Shown: positions 38,470-49,560, counted from the first letter of the stretch. The stretch: 64,000 nucleotides of DNA from Brachybacterium sp. Z12 (GCF_014400405.1 NZ_CP060496.1:3410001-3474000); one strand, 5' to 3'. The notes: a model not told the origin generated them from the sequence alone. Translations and numbers: made by a program.

Positions 38470-39700
38470 CCGCGCGGACTCCCGCCCACGACCGTCTCGG
38501 CCGGCGGCACCTGCTGCGCACCGGGGCGCTCGGCGTGGGCGCGCTCGGCGTCGGCGCCGCCTCCGTCGGCCTGGACCGCGCCCTCCGGGACCCAGCGACG
38601 GAACCGCCGGCCGCTGAGCCCGCCCTGCACGGCGCTGCGACCATCCCCTTCCACGGCCCGCACCAGGCGGGGATCGAGACCCCCGCTCCGGCAGCGGCGA
38701 CGTTCCTCGGCCTGGACCTGCGCGAGGAGGTGGATCGCGAGGGGTGCTGCGCATGCTGCGCCTGCTCACCGACGACGCCGCCCGCCTCACCCAGGGCGAG
38801 CCGGCACTCGCGGACACGGAACCGGAGATGGCGTCCGAGCCCGCCGCGCTGACCGTCACCGTCGGCTTCGGCCCCGGGCTGATGTCGCGGGCCGAGCGCC
38901 CCGCCCCGGACTGGCTGGCCCCGCTGCCGGCCTTCGAGATCGACCAGCTCGAGGACCGGTACACCGGGGTGATCTGGTGCTGCAGGTCGCCGCCGAGGAT
39001 CCGCTGACGGTCTCCCATGCCGCGCGGATGCTGCTCAAGGACGCCCGGGTGTTCACCCGGGTGCGCTGGGTGCAGCCCGGTTTCCGCCGCTCCCCGGTAC
39101 GCAGGCCCCGGGCACGACGATGCGCAACCTGTTCGGTCAGCTCGACGGCAGTGCGAACGCCCAGCTCGGCAGCGAGCATTTCTCGCGCGTGGTCTGGATC
39201 GACGAGGGGCCGTTCGCGGGCGGCACCTCGATGGTGCTCCGTCGGATCCGGATGGATCTGGACGGCTGGGACAAGGCGGACCGTGCGGCACGGGAGCAGT
39301 CCACCGGCACCCGGCTGGACACCGGCGCCCCGCTCAGCGGTGGCGACGAGTTCTCGAACGCCGACTTCGAGCAGGTCTCCGCGCACGGTTTCCCCGTGAT
39401 CGGGGAGTTCTCGCACATGCGGCGCGCGAACGGGATCGATGACGGGGAGCACCAGGAGATCTTCCGCCGCCCGTTCAACTACGACGAAGCGCCGTCGCCC
39501 GGCTCGGGGAGATCTCGGAGGCGGGTCAGGTCTTCGTCTCCTTCCAGGCCGATCTGACCGGGCAGTTCCTCCCGATCCAGTGGAGGCTGGATGCGCTGGA
39601 TCTGCTGAACCAGTGGACCACCCCGATCGGCTCGGCCGTGTTCGCGATCCCGCCGGGCTGCGCCGAAGGTGAGTACATCGGGCAGTCCGTGCTGGAGTGA
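38466..39700 (+). CDS. Dyp-type haem peroxidase, Tat-exported (four frameshifts)
   Basis: About 412 residues. A Tat signal (LGRRHLLRTGALGVGALGVG) is followed by a Dyp/EfeB-type peroxidase. FGPGLMSRA and MRNLFGQLDGSANAQLGSEH are conserved; distal GxxDG motifs vary here, and EFSHMRRANGIDDGEHQEIFRR holds the proximal His and downstream Arg region. Frames must be joined near 38742, 38972, 39100 and 39490. The GTG start overlaps the PCu(A)C stop, so the two are coupled. Substrate unknown. Confidence 0.8.
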
Positions 39701-39919
39701 CCCCGGCGCCCGCATGAGGGTGCCCAAGGGCTCGGGCGCCGCCCTGCACAGGATCGGCCTCTTCGCCGGCAGGGCGGCGCCCACCTGGCACGGTCATGGC
39801 AACCCGTGGCGAACACAGCGAGGGCCGGAGCCCTCCTCGTATGCTGACCGGACAGCCTGCAGACCCTCCTCGGCACCCGAGGGGGATCCAGGTCGCCCCG
39901 ACGAGCGCAGGAGATCTGC

Positions 39920-41409
39920 ATGCCCCGCTTCAACATCCCGGCCGAAGACGCCCAGGGACCGCTCGTCGTCGGCATCGACATCGGTTCCGGCGGCACCCGT
40001 GCCGCGGTCTACGACGTCTCCGGCCGTGAGGTCGGCACGCTCCACCACAAGGAGACGCACGCCTTCACGGTCGATGACGACGGCACCAGCACCATCGATG
40101 CCGATCAGATCGTCGAGGAGATCCGCGCCTCCCTCGCCGCGGTCCTCACCGGGTCCCCGCTGCCCGGCGAGGTGCATGCGATCGGCTTCGACACCTTCGC
40201 CTCGACGCTCGTTGCGGTCGACGCGGCCGGCAACGCCCTGACCCCCTGCATCACCTACGCTGACACCCGCTGCCACGCCCAGGTCGATCGCCTCGCCGGC
40301 TCCCTGGACGTGGACTCGCTGCACGAGCGCACCGGTGCGCGCCTGCACTCCTCGTACACCGCGCCCCGCCTGGCCTGGCTGCGCGAGGAGCAGCCGGAGG
40401 TCTTCGCCCGCACCGCCCGCTTCATGGCGCTCGGCGAGTACACGGCGCTCAAGCTGCTGGGCACCGCGGCGCTCGGCACCGCCTCGGCCGCATGGTCCGG
40501 CATGATCGACCGCCGCACCGGCCAGTACGTGCCCGAGCTGCTCGAGGCCGTCGGCGTGGACCCGGCGATGATGGGCACGGCGCTCGACCCCTCCGACGCG
40601 ATCCCGGTGGAGGGCACCCCCTGGCCGCCGAGTTCCCGCAGCTGCGGGGCGCCGTGTGGCTGCCGGTGATCGGAGACGGCCTGGCCGCGAACCTCGGCAT
40701 CGGCGCACTCGGCGCGGGCACCTGGGGCATCTCGACCGCCACCTCCGGCGCGATCCGCCAGCTGCTCGACACCTCGATCCCCACCCTGCCCAGCGGACTG
40801 TGGGCCTACCGCGTGGACCAGCAGCGCACCCTGGTCGGCTCCGCGATGAGCGACTGCGGCCGCGTGCTTGACTGGTGCCGCAACGAGCTGGCGATGCCCT
40901 TCGACATCGACGCCACCGACACCGCGACCCTGTTCTCCGGCCCGCCCTCCGAGGGCACGCCGCTGGTGATCCCGTTCTTCTCCGGGGAGCGCGGCACCAA
41001 GTGGCGCGGCAGCTCCCGGGCGATGTTCGCGAACGTCGGCGCATCCACCACCTGGAAGGACATGCTGCTCGGGGCAATGGAGGGCGTGGCCCTGTCGTTC
41101 CTGCGCATCGCCGACCAGATGCGCGAGGCCGGCGGCGAGCCCGAGCGGATCGTGCTCTCCGGCGGCATGACCGGGGCGATCCCCGGCTGGCTGCACCTGC
41201 TCTCCGACGCCCTGGCGATGCCGATCGACCATGTGGCCGTCTCCCGCTCGACCATGCGCGGCGCCGCCGTGATGGCGCTCGAGCAGGCCGCGCCCGGCAT
41301 GCCCGTCGCCGAGGTGCCGGTGCTGAACCGCGTGGAGCCCGTCCTCGCGCACCAGGACTACTACCGCGAACGCCTCGAGCGCTTCGAGAAGCTCGCCGAC
41401 CTGGCCTGA
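39920..41409 (+). CDS. FGGY-family carbohydrate kinase, gluconokinase-like (frameshifted)
   Basis: About 497 residues. VVGIDIGSGGTRAAVYD is the N-terminal phosphate-binding loop, and ITYADTRC, then SASAAWSGMIDRRTG and LSGGMTGAIPGWLHLLSDAL are FGGY signatures. The frame shifts near 40618. It is convergent with the uronate genes; a gluconate or related sugar-acid substrate is plausible but not shown. The ATG follows AGGAG at 39908-39912, and TATGCT (39839-39844) is a possible -10. Confidence 0.83.
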
Positions 41410-41451
41410 AGCAGGCCCCGGCCCCACTCGGGGCTCAGAGGGCTCAAAGGC

Positions 41452-42723
41452 TCAGGGGCGCGGGAGGCGCTGCTCCTCGGCGATGACCGCGTCCACGAGA
41501 GGATCGATGGCGGGGACGCCGAGCAGGGCGAGCAGGGAGCTCACGCGCTCGGTGGTGTCCTCGTGCGAGGCGGCGGCCGCGATGGCCTCGGACTTCGGGT
41601 CCTGCACCTCGGCGCCTGCGCGCACGCGGTCGGTGACCCAGGCGGTCCAGGCGGCGACGGCCGCGACCTCGCCGGGCGCCTGGTCCGGTCCGCCGCGCTC
41701 GGCGATCACGGGCAGGGCGCGCACGGGCAGCTTCACGGAGCCGTCGGCGGCGATGCGGATCAGGTTGTCCGCGAGGCGCGGGTTGCGGAACCGCTCCTCG
41801 AGGGCAGAGGTGTAGGCGTCGAGCTCGTGCGCGGGAAGCGGCAGCGTCGAGCGGGCCTCGGCCCACAGCTGCTCGACCAGCGCCCGCACCTCGCGGTGGG
41901 CGATCGCCTCGTCCACGCGCTCGACGCCGGCGACCTGGCCGGCGTAGGCCATCAGGGTGTGGGCACCGTTGAGCAGGCGCAGCTTGCGCAGCTCGTGCAC
42001 CTCGATGTCGTCGGTGAACTGCACGCCGGCCTTCTCCCACTCGGGGCGACGGCCGCGGAAGCGGTCCTCGATGACCCATTCGGTGAAGGGCTCGGTGACC
42101 ACCGGGACGCTGTCGGCGAGGCCGGTCTGGGCGCGCACGGTCTCGGAGGCGTTGTCGTCAGCGGACGGGGTGATCCGGTCGACCATGGAGGAGATGACGT
42201 CGACGTGGTCCGGGAACCAGGCCCGGGTCTCCTCGTCGAGCTCGGCGAGAACGGCCTGGCCCAGCACCTCGCCGTTGCCGGTGAGGTTGTCGCAGGAGAC
42301 CAGGGCGATCGGCTCGGTGACCCCGGCTTCGCGGCGGGCCTTCAGGCCGAGCGCAATACGGGCAGGGGCGGAGGTGGCGGGGTCGCTGCCGGCCGCGTAG
42401 CCCTTCTCGGTGATGGTCAAGGTGACCACCGCGGTGAAGGGGTCGGCGAGCAGGCGCACCAGGGCGTCGACGTCGGAGGCGGGGAACACCTCGTCGATGA
42501 CGTCGACGATGCTGACCTCGTCCTGCTCCGGGCCGCGCACGATCAGGCCGTACCTGCCGCCCTGAGCGTTGAGCGCATCAGCCATCGTGGCCGAGCGGCC
42601 GGTGAAGGCCACCACGGACCAGCCGCCGGCCACATCGGTGGCGTGCAGGGTGTGGGAGCGGGCGAAATTGCCGATGCCGAGGTGGACCAGACGGCCCACG
42701 TCCGAGGGGCTGGGGTTGCTCAT
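41452..42723 (-). CDS. uxuB: mannitol dehydrogenase family uronate oxidoreductase (fructuronate or tagaturonate reductase)
   Basis: 423 residues. HLGIGNFARSHTL is the N-terminal NAD(H) loop, TITEKGY and VSCDNLTGNG are family motifs, and KLRLLNGAHTLMAYAG contains the catalytic Lys/His region of polyol-type long-chain dehydrogenases. With UxaC upstream it should reduce the ketouronate produced by isomerisation. The start overlaps the uxaC stop by one base (TGATG). Intact. The gene symbol is an inference between uxuB and uxaB. Confidence 0.8.
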   Translation of the reverse strand: MSNPSPSDVGRLVHLGIGNFARSHTLHATDVAGGWSVVAFTGRSATMADALNAQGGRYGLIVRGPEQDEVSIVDVIDEVFPASDVDALVRLLADPFTAVVTLTITEKGYAAGSDPATSAPARIALGLKARREAGVTEPIALVSCDNLTGNGEVLGQAVLAELDEETRAWFPDHVDVISSMVDRITPSADDNASETVRAQTGLADSVPVVTEPFTEWVIEDRFRGRRPEWEKAGVQFTDDIEVHELRKLRLLNGAHTLMAYAGQVAGVERVDEAIAHREVRALVEQLWAEARSTLPLPAHELDAYTSALEERFRNPRLADNLIRIAADGSVKLPVRALPVIAERGGPDQAPGEVAAVAAWTAWVTDRVRAGAEVQDPKSEAIAAAASHEDTTERVSSLLALLGVPAIDPLVDAVIAEEQRLPRP

Positions 42724-44161
42724 CAGTTCTTCTCTCCTGCAGCGCCGAGGCGGAAGAAGACCTCGCGCGGCTGCTGATCGGGCAGGGTGGTCACGAGCTC
42801 CTGGGCGTCCTCGAGTCGGATCCGGTGCTCGGCGACCAGGCCTGCGAGGTGGGTCGCATCCAGGCGGCGGGACATGTCGTGCCGGGCCGGGATCGAGCAG
42901 AAGGCGCGGGTGTCGTCGATGAAGCCGCTGGTGCGCGTGTAGCCGAGGGTCTCGGAGACGGCGCGGCGGTAGCGGAGGATCGCGTCGGGCGAGTCGATGA
43001 ACCACCACGGCGCACCGGCGAAGACGGAGGGGTACACGCCGGCCAGCGGCGCGATCTCGCGGGAGAGCACCGTCTCGTCGATGGTGAACAGCACGGTGCG
43101 GAAGTTCGGGTGGTGGCCCACGTCGTTGAGCATCGGGCGGATGTGGTGGACATAGTCCACGGCCACGGGGATGTCGAAGCCGACGTCCGCGCCGAACTTC
43201 TCGAACATCTCATCGCTGTGGTTGCGCAGCACGGCCGGGTGGATGGTCATGACCAGACCGTCCTCGGCGGCCAGGCGTGCCTGGTCGCCCAGCATGTGGC
43301 GGCGCAGGGCCACGGCGTCGTCGGCGCCGATGCCACCGGCGCGCGCGGCGGTGTAGAGGCGGCGGGCGTCCTCATCGCTCAGGCGGGCGGTGCCCGGGTC
43401 GATGTGGGCGTGGTCGGTGGAGACGGCGCCGTGGTCGCGGAAGTAGAGGCGGCGGGTGCGCATCGCCTCGTGGTAGCCGTCGTAGGTGCTGACGTCGACA
43501 CCAGCAGCTTCGCCGAGGGCGTCGGCGAGCGCGGGGAAGTCGGGGCGGCCGGCCTCGAGGTACTTGTCCGGGCGGAAGGTGGGGATGACCCGGCCGGTGA
43601 AGGTCTCGTCCGCGGCGAGCGCGGCGTGCGGGGCGAGGTCGTCGACGGGGTCGTCGGTGGTCGCCAGAACCGTGATCTTGAACTGCTCGAACAGGGCGCG
43701 GGGGCGGAACTCTGGGCGGGTGAGCTTCTCGGCGATCTCGTCGTACATCGCGTCGGCGGTGCGCGGGTTCAGCACCGTCTCGAGGCCGAAGACCTCGTGG
43801 AAGACGTGCTCGATCCAGTAGCGCGAGGGGGTGCCGGCGTAGGCGTGCCAGTGCTCGGCCAGCAGGTGCCAGGCCTTGCGGGAGGCGGCCTCGTCCAGCG
43901 GGCCCTGGCCCACGCCGAGATCCGCGAGGTCCACGCCGCGGGCGTGCATCAGGCGGTTGACGTAGTGGTCAGGGGTGATGAACAGCGCGGTGGGGTCGCG
44001 CCACGGCTCGTTGTCGAGGAGCAGCCGGGGTCGACGTGCCCGTGGGGCGAGACGATCGGCTGGTCCTTCTCGAGCTCGTAGAGCCCGCGGGCGATCTCGC
44101 GGACGGCGGGGTCGGCGGGGAAGAGTCTGTCAGGGTGCGGCACGAAGGCGTCGTTGCTCAT
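42723..44161 (-). CDS. uxaC: glucuronate isomerase (frameshifted)
   Basis: About 480 residues, the family length. The N-terminus SPHGHVDPRLLLDNEPWRDP contains the metal-binding HGH motif. Later KITVLATTDDP, YHEAMRTRRLYFRDHGAVSTDH and PMLNDVGHHPNFRTVLF are characteristic. The enzyme interconverts glucuronate and fructuronate (or galacturonate and tagaturonate). The frame breaks in the run at 44027-44030. Preceded by the LacI gene on the same strand, 67 bp upstream. Confidence 0.92.
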
Positions 44162-44228
44162 GCCGCCATCCTCGCAAGGGCAGGCCCGGAGCGCGGAGGG
44201 TTGTCACCGGTTGCCGACTCCGCGGGGC

Positions 44229-45233
44229 TCAGGCCCCCGGTTCGCGGGGCCCGGTGGTGCCTCGCGGGACCAGGCGCACAGGCAGGGACCCCTCGACCGG
44301 GGTGCGGTGCGCGGAGGGGTTCTCGATGCGGCGCACGAGGCGCTCGACGGCGGCGCGGCCCTGGGCGCGCTTGGGGCTGACGACGGTGGTGACCCCGCCG
44401 CCCACCAGCCGGGAGAGCTGGATGTCGTCGTGGCCCATCACCGACAGCTGCCCCGGCACCCGCACTCCGGCGCGCAGCGCGGAGATCAGGAAGCCGAAGG
44501 CGACCAGGTCGTTGTAGCAGATCACGGCATGGGGCAGGGAGTCGCGGAGCTCCTCGAAGGCCTGTTCGCCGCCGGCGGTGGTGGGGGCGAAGGGGCCGTG
44601 GCGCTGCACCTGCAGGCCGTGCTGGCGGGCGGAGACACGGGCGGCGCGCCAGCGCTCCCCGTCGGACCAGGAGTTCACGGGCCCGGCGACGTAGGTGACG
44701 GTGCGGCTCCCGTTCTCCGCGAGGTGCGCCATGGCCTGCCCCATCCCGTGCTCGTAGTCGGGGGTGACGGAGTCGAGGCCGGCCACGCGACGGTTCAGGA
44801 CCACCACCGGGATGCGCTTGGTGAGGTGGTTGAGGGTGGCGTCGGAGAGGCGGGTGCCGGCGAGCACGATGCCGTCGACCACGTTGACGGCGCTCTCGAG
44901 GCTGGTGCGCTCGCGGACCTCGTCCTCGACCGTGTCGAGCAGGAGGAGCAGGAACTCCTGCTCGTGGGCGGCTTCCTGCATGCCGGAGACGAGCTCGGCG
45001 AAGTAGGGATTGGTGAGGTCGGGGACTTCGATGCCCAGGCGGTGATGGCGCTGGCCGCGCTCCTGGGCGGCGGGCGCGGAGGTGCGGTAGCCGAGCTCCT
45101 TGGCGGCGGCCATCACGGTGGCGTGGGTGGCGGCGCTGACCCGGCCGGGGCGGGAGAAGGCGCGGGAGACGGTGGAGGGCGCCACGCCCGCGGTCTTGGC
45201 GACGTCGTAGATGGTCACGCGCTTTTCCGCCAC
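44229..45233 (-). CDS. LacI-family regulator of uronate genes
   Basis: 334 residues. VTIYDVAKTAGVAPSTVSRAF is the helix-turn-helix, with a sensor domain starting RLGIEVPDLTNPYFAELVSG and a normal C-terminus (MGHDDIQLSRLVGGGVTTV). The GTG at 45233 with GGAG upstream gives the standard short N-terminus; the longer frame to 45371 has no homology-like content. It lies directly upstream of uxaC, whose 67-bp leader contains a partly symmetric GTCACCGGTTGCCGAC that could be its operator. Intact. Confidence 0.85.
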   Translation of the reverse strand: MAEKRVTIYDVAKTAGVAPSTVSRAFSRPGRVSAATHATVMAAAKELGYRTSAPAAQERGQRHHRLGIEVPDLTNPYFAELVSGMQEAAHEQEFLLLLLDTVEDEVRERTSLESAVNVVDGIVLAGTRLSDATLNHLTKRIPVVVLNRRVAGLDSVTPDYEHGMGQAMAHLAENGSRTVTYVAGPVNSWSDGERWRAARVSARQHGLQVQRHGPFAPTTAGGEQAFEELRDSLPHAVICYNDLVAFGFLISALRAGVRVPGQLSVMGHDDIQLSRLVGGGVTTVVSPKRAQGRAAVERLVRRIENPSAHRTPVEGSLPVRLVPRGTTGPREPGA

Positions 45234-45410
45234 CTGGCCGGCTCCGTCCTCGCCTGCTCGGCGCTGCCTGTCTGGGAGGGCGCATGCCGCTCCCGGCCGT
45301 GCTCCGGTCGGGGCACCCGCGCCTGTTGTCTGCCGGCCGATCCTACCCCGGCGGCGGGCAACCAGCGGCAACCCTCCTGCGACGTGGGACGACGCCCGTA
45401 CGGGCCAGCC

Positions 45411-46603
45411 TCAGTCGCGCAGGCCGTAGGCCTCGTCGAGGGTGGTGGTCACCAGGTATCGCGTCGTCTCGACGTAGACGGAGGTGGCCGCGTCGGCGGA
45501 GAACAGCTCGGGCACGGCCAGCGGCCCGGTGAGGTCGGCGTCGAAGGGGTTGACCAGCAGTCCCTGGGAGGTGTCGAGCACCACCAGGGTGCCCTCCTCG
45601 GGGCGCTGGGCGTAGGCGAGCCGCTCCCCGGCGGTGAGGAACACCAGCTGCTCGGGGTCCCGGTGCCGCCATCGCTCCTCGCCGTCCTGGTCGAGGCCGC
45701 GCACGGTGGCGCCGTCGGCGACCACGGTGACGTCCAGCCCGTGGTCGTGGGCGGCGGCCCGGGCACCCTCGGCGACGACTCTGCCGTCGGCGAGGTCCAG
45801 CAGGATCCCGGGCCCGTCGCCACCGCCGAGCACGGCGAGGTCAGTGGTGGTGTCGATCCGGCCGAGGATCTGGGTGGCCGACGGATCCAGGCCGTCCGGC
45901 AGGGGCGTGCGCCAGAGCTCGGCGAGTGCCGTCCCGTGACGGGCGACGAGCTCCTCACCCTCGGTGTGGAGCACGGTGCCGAGGTGCTCGGCCACGAGCC
46001 GCCCGCCCTCGAGCTCCTCCTCTCGCAGCAGCACCTCCCCGTCTCGGCGGACAGGGCGACGCGCGGGCCCTGCTCCTCGGCGGCGACCCCCAGCCCAGGC
46101 GTGCGGAACGGGCCGGGCACCGCGGCTGGTCCCCACAGGACCTCGGCGGTGCGCAGGTCATACCCGGTCGCGGTCAGCCCCTCCTCCTCGCCCGACGCGC
46201 GGTCGGTGAGGACGGCGACGCCGCGCCCGCCGGCCGTGCGGGAGAGGGCGAAGGCGGCGTGACCGTGGGGACGCTGCGCGGCCCACAGGGCGGTGCCGTC
46301 CTGGTCGAGGGCGGTGAAGCGCAGGCGGTCGCCGCTGTCGTCGAGTCCGAGGAAGATCCCGTCCAGTTCCTGGGGTGCGGTGTTCCAGCCGGGGTTGACC
46401 ACGAGCATCACGGTCATCTCGAGGGTGAGCCGCAGGGCGGTGGGATCGACGAGCTCGGCACGCTCCCCGAGCACGGTCGGTGCCGGGTCGATGTCGATCT
46501 CGGGGGCCGGGCGAGGGGTCTCGGTCGCCGCAGGGGTGTCCGCCTCGCAGGCCGCGAGGGCGCCGGCCGGGAGGGCGAGCAGCAGGGTGCGGCGCCTCAT
46601 CAT
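45411..46603 (-). CDS. PQQ-like beta-propeller lipoprotein (frameshifted)
   Basis: About 397 residues. The lipoprotein signal MMRRRTLLLALPAGALAAC is followed by repeats of the type DQDGTALWAAQRP, YDLRTAEVLWGPA and DQDGEERWRHRD, as in PQQ-like propellers, although no quinone-binding residues are evident. The frame shifts near 46050. The start overlaps the ccdA stop (TGATGA). It may assist the thiol-redox pair upstream, or be a wall-associated scaffold; function unknown. Confidence 0.6.
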
Positions 46604-47458
46604 CTCCTCCCTCCCTGGGCCGTGCTGTTCGCGGTGCGGCGGCGGTCCGCCCACCACCACAGGGCCAGGGCGAGCGCGCCGAGCCCGGCGATGATCGCGA
46701 TCTGGAGCCCGGTGTCGCTGAGCACGGTGAGGTTCTCCTGCCAGCGGGCGAGCACGCCGGTGGGCACCAGGGAGGGCATGGTGACCAGGCCGTTGGTGGC
46801 CCAGAAGAGGATCCCGACGGCGATGATCAGCGCCCCGGTGAGCAGGGTGGTGGTGTGCAGGCGCCGGCCCAGCACGGTCACCTCGCGGCCTCGCAGCAGG
46901 GCCCGGGAGCGGGGGCCGAGGCGGTGCCAGAGGGCGGCGAGTCCCAGCAGGGGCGCGACCCATGCCGGCGCCGTAGACGGCCAGCAGCACCGCGGCGGCC
47001 GCCACGCTCCCCTGCCCGACGGCGAGGCTGAGCACCGCGCCGAGGATCGGGCCGGCGCAGAATCCTGCGACGCCGCCGACGGCACCGAGCAGCAGGGTGC
47101 GCGGCAGTCCGCTGCCCCGGGCGGAGGCCTGCTGGGCACGGCCGATCCCGGGCAGGAACCGTCCCAGGTCGAGACCGACGCCGAGGCCGTGCAGCACGCC
47201 GAGCACGATCAGCAGCAGCGAGGTCACGATGATCAGCGCGCCGCGGTGGGTGACGAACAGGGTCCCCACCATGCCCGCGCCGACGCCGAGCGGGACGAGG
47301 GTCAGCACGAGGCCCAGGTAGAACACCGCGCCGTGGAGCAGCAGCCCAGCCCGGGTGGTGACGGAGGAGGCGAAGTAGCCGGGAAGCAGCAGCGCCCCGC
47401 AGGGGCTGAGCAGGGCGAGGGCGCCGCCGAGGAACGCCGCGAGGACGGAGATCTCCAT
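46600..47458 (-). CDS. ccdA: CcdA/DsbD-type membrane thiol reductant carrier (frame disturbed)
   Basis: About 286 residues, six or more helices. LSPCGALLLPGYFAS and GFCAGPILGAVLSLAVG place the two redox cysteines in membrane helices, as in CcdA. It should pass reducing equivalents from cytoplasmic thioredoxin to an extracytoplasmic partner, probably the adjacent DsbA-like protein. Near 46960 the frame changes (GMG then VAPLLGLAALWHRLG), needing one extra base removed or two added. It lies one nt after the thioredoxin-like gene. Confidence 0.78.
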
Positions 47459-47459
47459 G

Positions 47460-48226
47460 TCAGGGGCCCGCCTTCTCGAGGGCCTCGTCGATCTGCGCCA
47501 CGAAGTGCGCGGTGGGCTGGGCGCCGACGCTGGGCGCCCCGCCGATGACGAACGAGGGGGTGGTGACGGCGCCGAGCTCGACGCCCTGCGCGGCGTGGTC
47601 CGCGATGGTGCGCGCGACCTCCTCGGAGCGGAGGTCCTCGGTGAACTGCCCGATGTCCAGGCCCAGCTCCTCCGCGAGATCGATCAGGGCCTGCTCGTCG
47701 AGCTGGGCGGTGGAGCGGATCTCGCCGTCCTCGAACAGGGCCTGCTGGTAGTCGCTGTGCCGGCCCTGCATGGCGGCGGCGAGGGAGGCGCGGGCGGCGC
47801 GCACCGAGTCTTCGCCGTAGACGTTCACGTCCCGCCATTCGATCCGCAGCTCGCCGCGGTCGACGTACTCGCGCAGCTCCGGAAGGGTCTCGTGTGTCCA
47901 GCGGGCGCAGTAGGGGCACTGGTAGTCGGTGAAGACGACCATCGCCACGGGCGCGTCGACCGGCCCTTCGGCCAGCGGGTCCGCGGCGTCGCGGGTCTCT
48001 GCGTTGCTGAGATCGGGCAGCGCCACCTCGGAGGGGTGCGGCAGGGCCTGCTCCTGGGCGATGGACTCGGCGGGCATTCCCCCGCTCTGCTCCTCCCCGG
48101 GCCGGGTCCACAGGACGGCGCCGATGAGCAGTGCCGTCACGGCGAGGATCGCGGCCGGGACCAGGAAACGTCGCCGCGCAGGCAGCTGCTGCCTCGCACC
48201 CGGCTCGGGTGACTGCGCTGCGGTCA
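47460..48226 (-). CDS. DsbA-like thioredoxin-fold protein, membrane anchored
   Basis: 255 residues. One N-terminal helix (FLVPAAILAVTALLIGAVLW) anchors an extracellular thioredoxin fold with the CxxC site DYQCPYCARW and the cis-Pro loop VTTPSFVIGG. It resembles DsbA/BdbD-type oxidoreductases of Gram-positive bacteria, which form or isomerise disulfides in exported proteins. First gene of a tightly packed operon with ccdA and the lipoprotein. Intact. Confidence 0.87.
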
Positions 48227-48286
48227 TCTCGCCCCCACTCCTCCGGTTCTGCAGGTCACTGTGCCAGATCCGTACGGCGTCGGCTC

Positions 48287-48601
48287 TCAGCTGCCGAGTT
48301 CGACGAGCAGCACGCCGGCCGCGATCATCCCCATCCCGGCGAGCATCAGCGGGGTCAGCGCCTCCTGGAAGAGCACGCGGGAGAGCAGGGCGGTCAGGAC
48401 GATCCCGGCGGCGGCCCACACCCCGTAGGCCACGCCGAGCGGCATCCCGGTCTGCAGCGCGCCGGAGAGCAGCGCGAAGGCGATGACGTAGCCGATGATC
48501 ACCGGGACGTACCAGGCCCGCCGTCCCCCTGCGGCGACCCGCAGGGAGAGGGTGGAGGCGACCTCGGAGACCACCGCTCCGCACAGCAGCAGCCAGCTCA
48601 T
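48287..48601 (-). CDS. small multidrug resistance (SMR) efflux subunit A
   Basis: 104 residues with four membrane helices. The essential Glu lies in GAVVSEVASTLSLR (helix 1), and GVAYGVWAAAGIVLTALLS is the SMR helix-3 signature. It is adjacent to a second SMR gene (ATGA overlap at 48598-48601), implying a heterodimeric proton-driven pump for cationic drugs, like YkkCD or EbrAB. Intact. Confidence 0.88.
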   Translation of the reverse strand: MSWLLLCGAVVSEVASTLSLRVAAGGRRAWYVPVIIGYVIAFALLSGALQTGMPLGVAYGVWAAAGIVLTALLSRVLFQEALTPLMLAGMGMIAAGVLLVELGS

Positions 48602-48945
48602 GCGGCGGCCTCACCAGCACGCCGAGCCCGCTGGGCGCCCAGTTCCACGAGCGCCACGCCCGCGGCGATCATCACGATGCCGCTGGCCTTCAGCACCGTG
48701 AATGCCTCCCCGAACAGCAGCGCGGAGAGGATCGCGGTGAGCACCACGCCGCAGGCGGACCAGATCCCGTACGCCACGCCGAGCGCCATCCCGCGACGGA
48801 GCACCAGCGCGAGCAGCCCGAAGGAGGCGGCGTACCCGATCACGACCACGGCGTAGAGGGCGGGGTGGTCGAGGGCGCCGCGCAGGGAGAGGGTGGCGAC
48901 GACCTCGGTGAGGATCGCGCCGAAGAGCAGCAGCCAGGGGCTCAT
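48598..48945 (-). CDS. small multidrug resistance (SMR) efflux subunit B
   Basis: 115 residues, four helices. GAILTEVVATLSLRGA contains the essential Glu, and GVAYGIWSACGVVLTAILS matches the signature. The C-terminal extension (AQRARRAGEAAA) is longer than in subunit A, as is common in paired SMRs with opposite topology. ATGA overlaps join it to both the TetR gene and subunit A. Intact. Confidence 0.88.
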   Translation of the reverse strand: MSPWLLLFGAILTEVVATLSLRGALDHPALYAVVVIGYAASFGLLALVLRRGMALGVAYGIWSACGVVLTAILSALLFGEAFTVLKASGIVMIAAGVALVELGAQRARRAGEAAA

Positions 48946-49529
48946 GCCGCACCGTCCAGCAGCTCTGCGGCCAGGCCGCGGAGGGTCACAGCTTCCGCGG
49001 CGGAGGTCACGAGCAGGCCGCTGGCACGGTCGAACCAGAGCCCGTCGGCCATCAGGCGCACGGCGAGCAGCCGTCGGCGGCGGTCCGCAGTGGTTCCCGC
49101 GGGAACGTGGAGCCAGCGATCGACCTGCTCCTGCCAGCGCTCGGTGAGCGCGACGCGCAGCTTCGGGTCCGCGAAGATCACCAGGTCAGCGGGAGTGAGC
49201 AGCGCCTGGCCGGCCCAGTCGAAGTAGGCCAGGAACCGCTGGGTGGCGGTGGCATCGGCGAACACGGCATCGGCGGTGGCGGTCATGGCCTGCGCCATTC
49301 CCTGCTCGTAGCGGGCGGTGATGCGGTCCAGGACCGCGGTGAGCAGCTGCTCCTTGGTGGCGAAGTGGTACATCAGGCCGGGCTTGCTGACCTCTGCGGC
49401 GCGGGCGGCGGAGTCCAGGGTCAGAGTGCCGCCGGCGCCGAGGTGCGCTTCGGCGGCGTCGAGCATCGCCTCGCGGGCCGAGGGGCGGTGCGCAGGGCGT
49501 GCAGGGGCGTGCTGCGTGTCGGATGCCAA
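48942..49529 (-). CDS. TetR-family regulator of the SMR pump
   Basis: 195 residues. Helix-turn-helix LDSAARAAEVSKPGLMYHFATKEQLL, then a helical ligand domain with several Trp residues (DRWLHV, LWFDRA). TTG at 49529 is chosen as start because AGGAGGGACCC lies just upstream. The ATG at 49571 would place the coding start inside the operator palindrome. It overlaps the next gene by ATGA, giving a self-regulated tetR-smr-smr operon. Intact. Confidence 0.83.
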   Translation of the reverse strand: MASDTQHAPARPAHRPSAREAMLDAAEAHLGAGGTLTLDSAARAAEVSKPGLMYHFATKEQLLTAVLDRITARYEQGMAQAMTATADAVFADATATQRFLAYFDWAGQALLTPADLVIFADPKLRVALTERWQEQVDRWLHVPAGTTADRRRRLLAVRLMADGLWFDRASGLLVTSAAEAVTLRGLAAELLDGAA

Positions 49530-49560
49530 GGGTCCCTCCTTCTCACGACGTCGACCAAGA

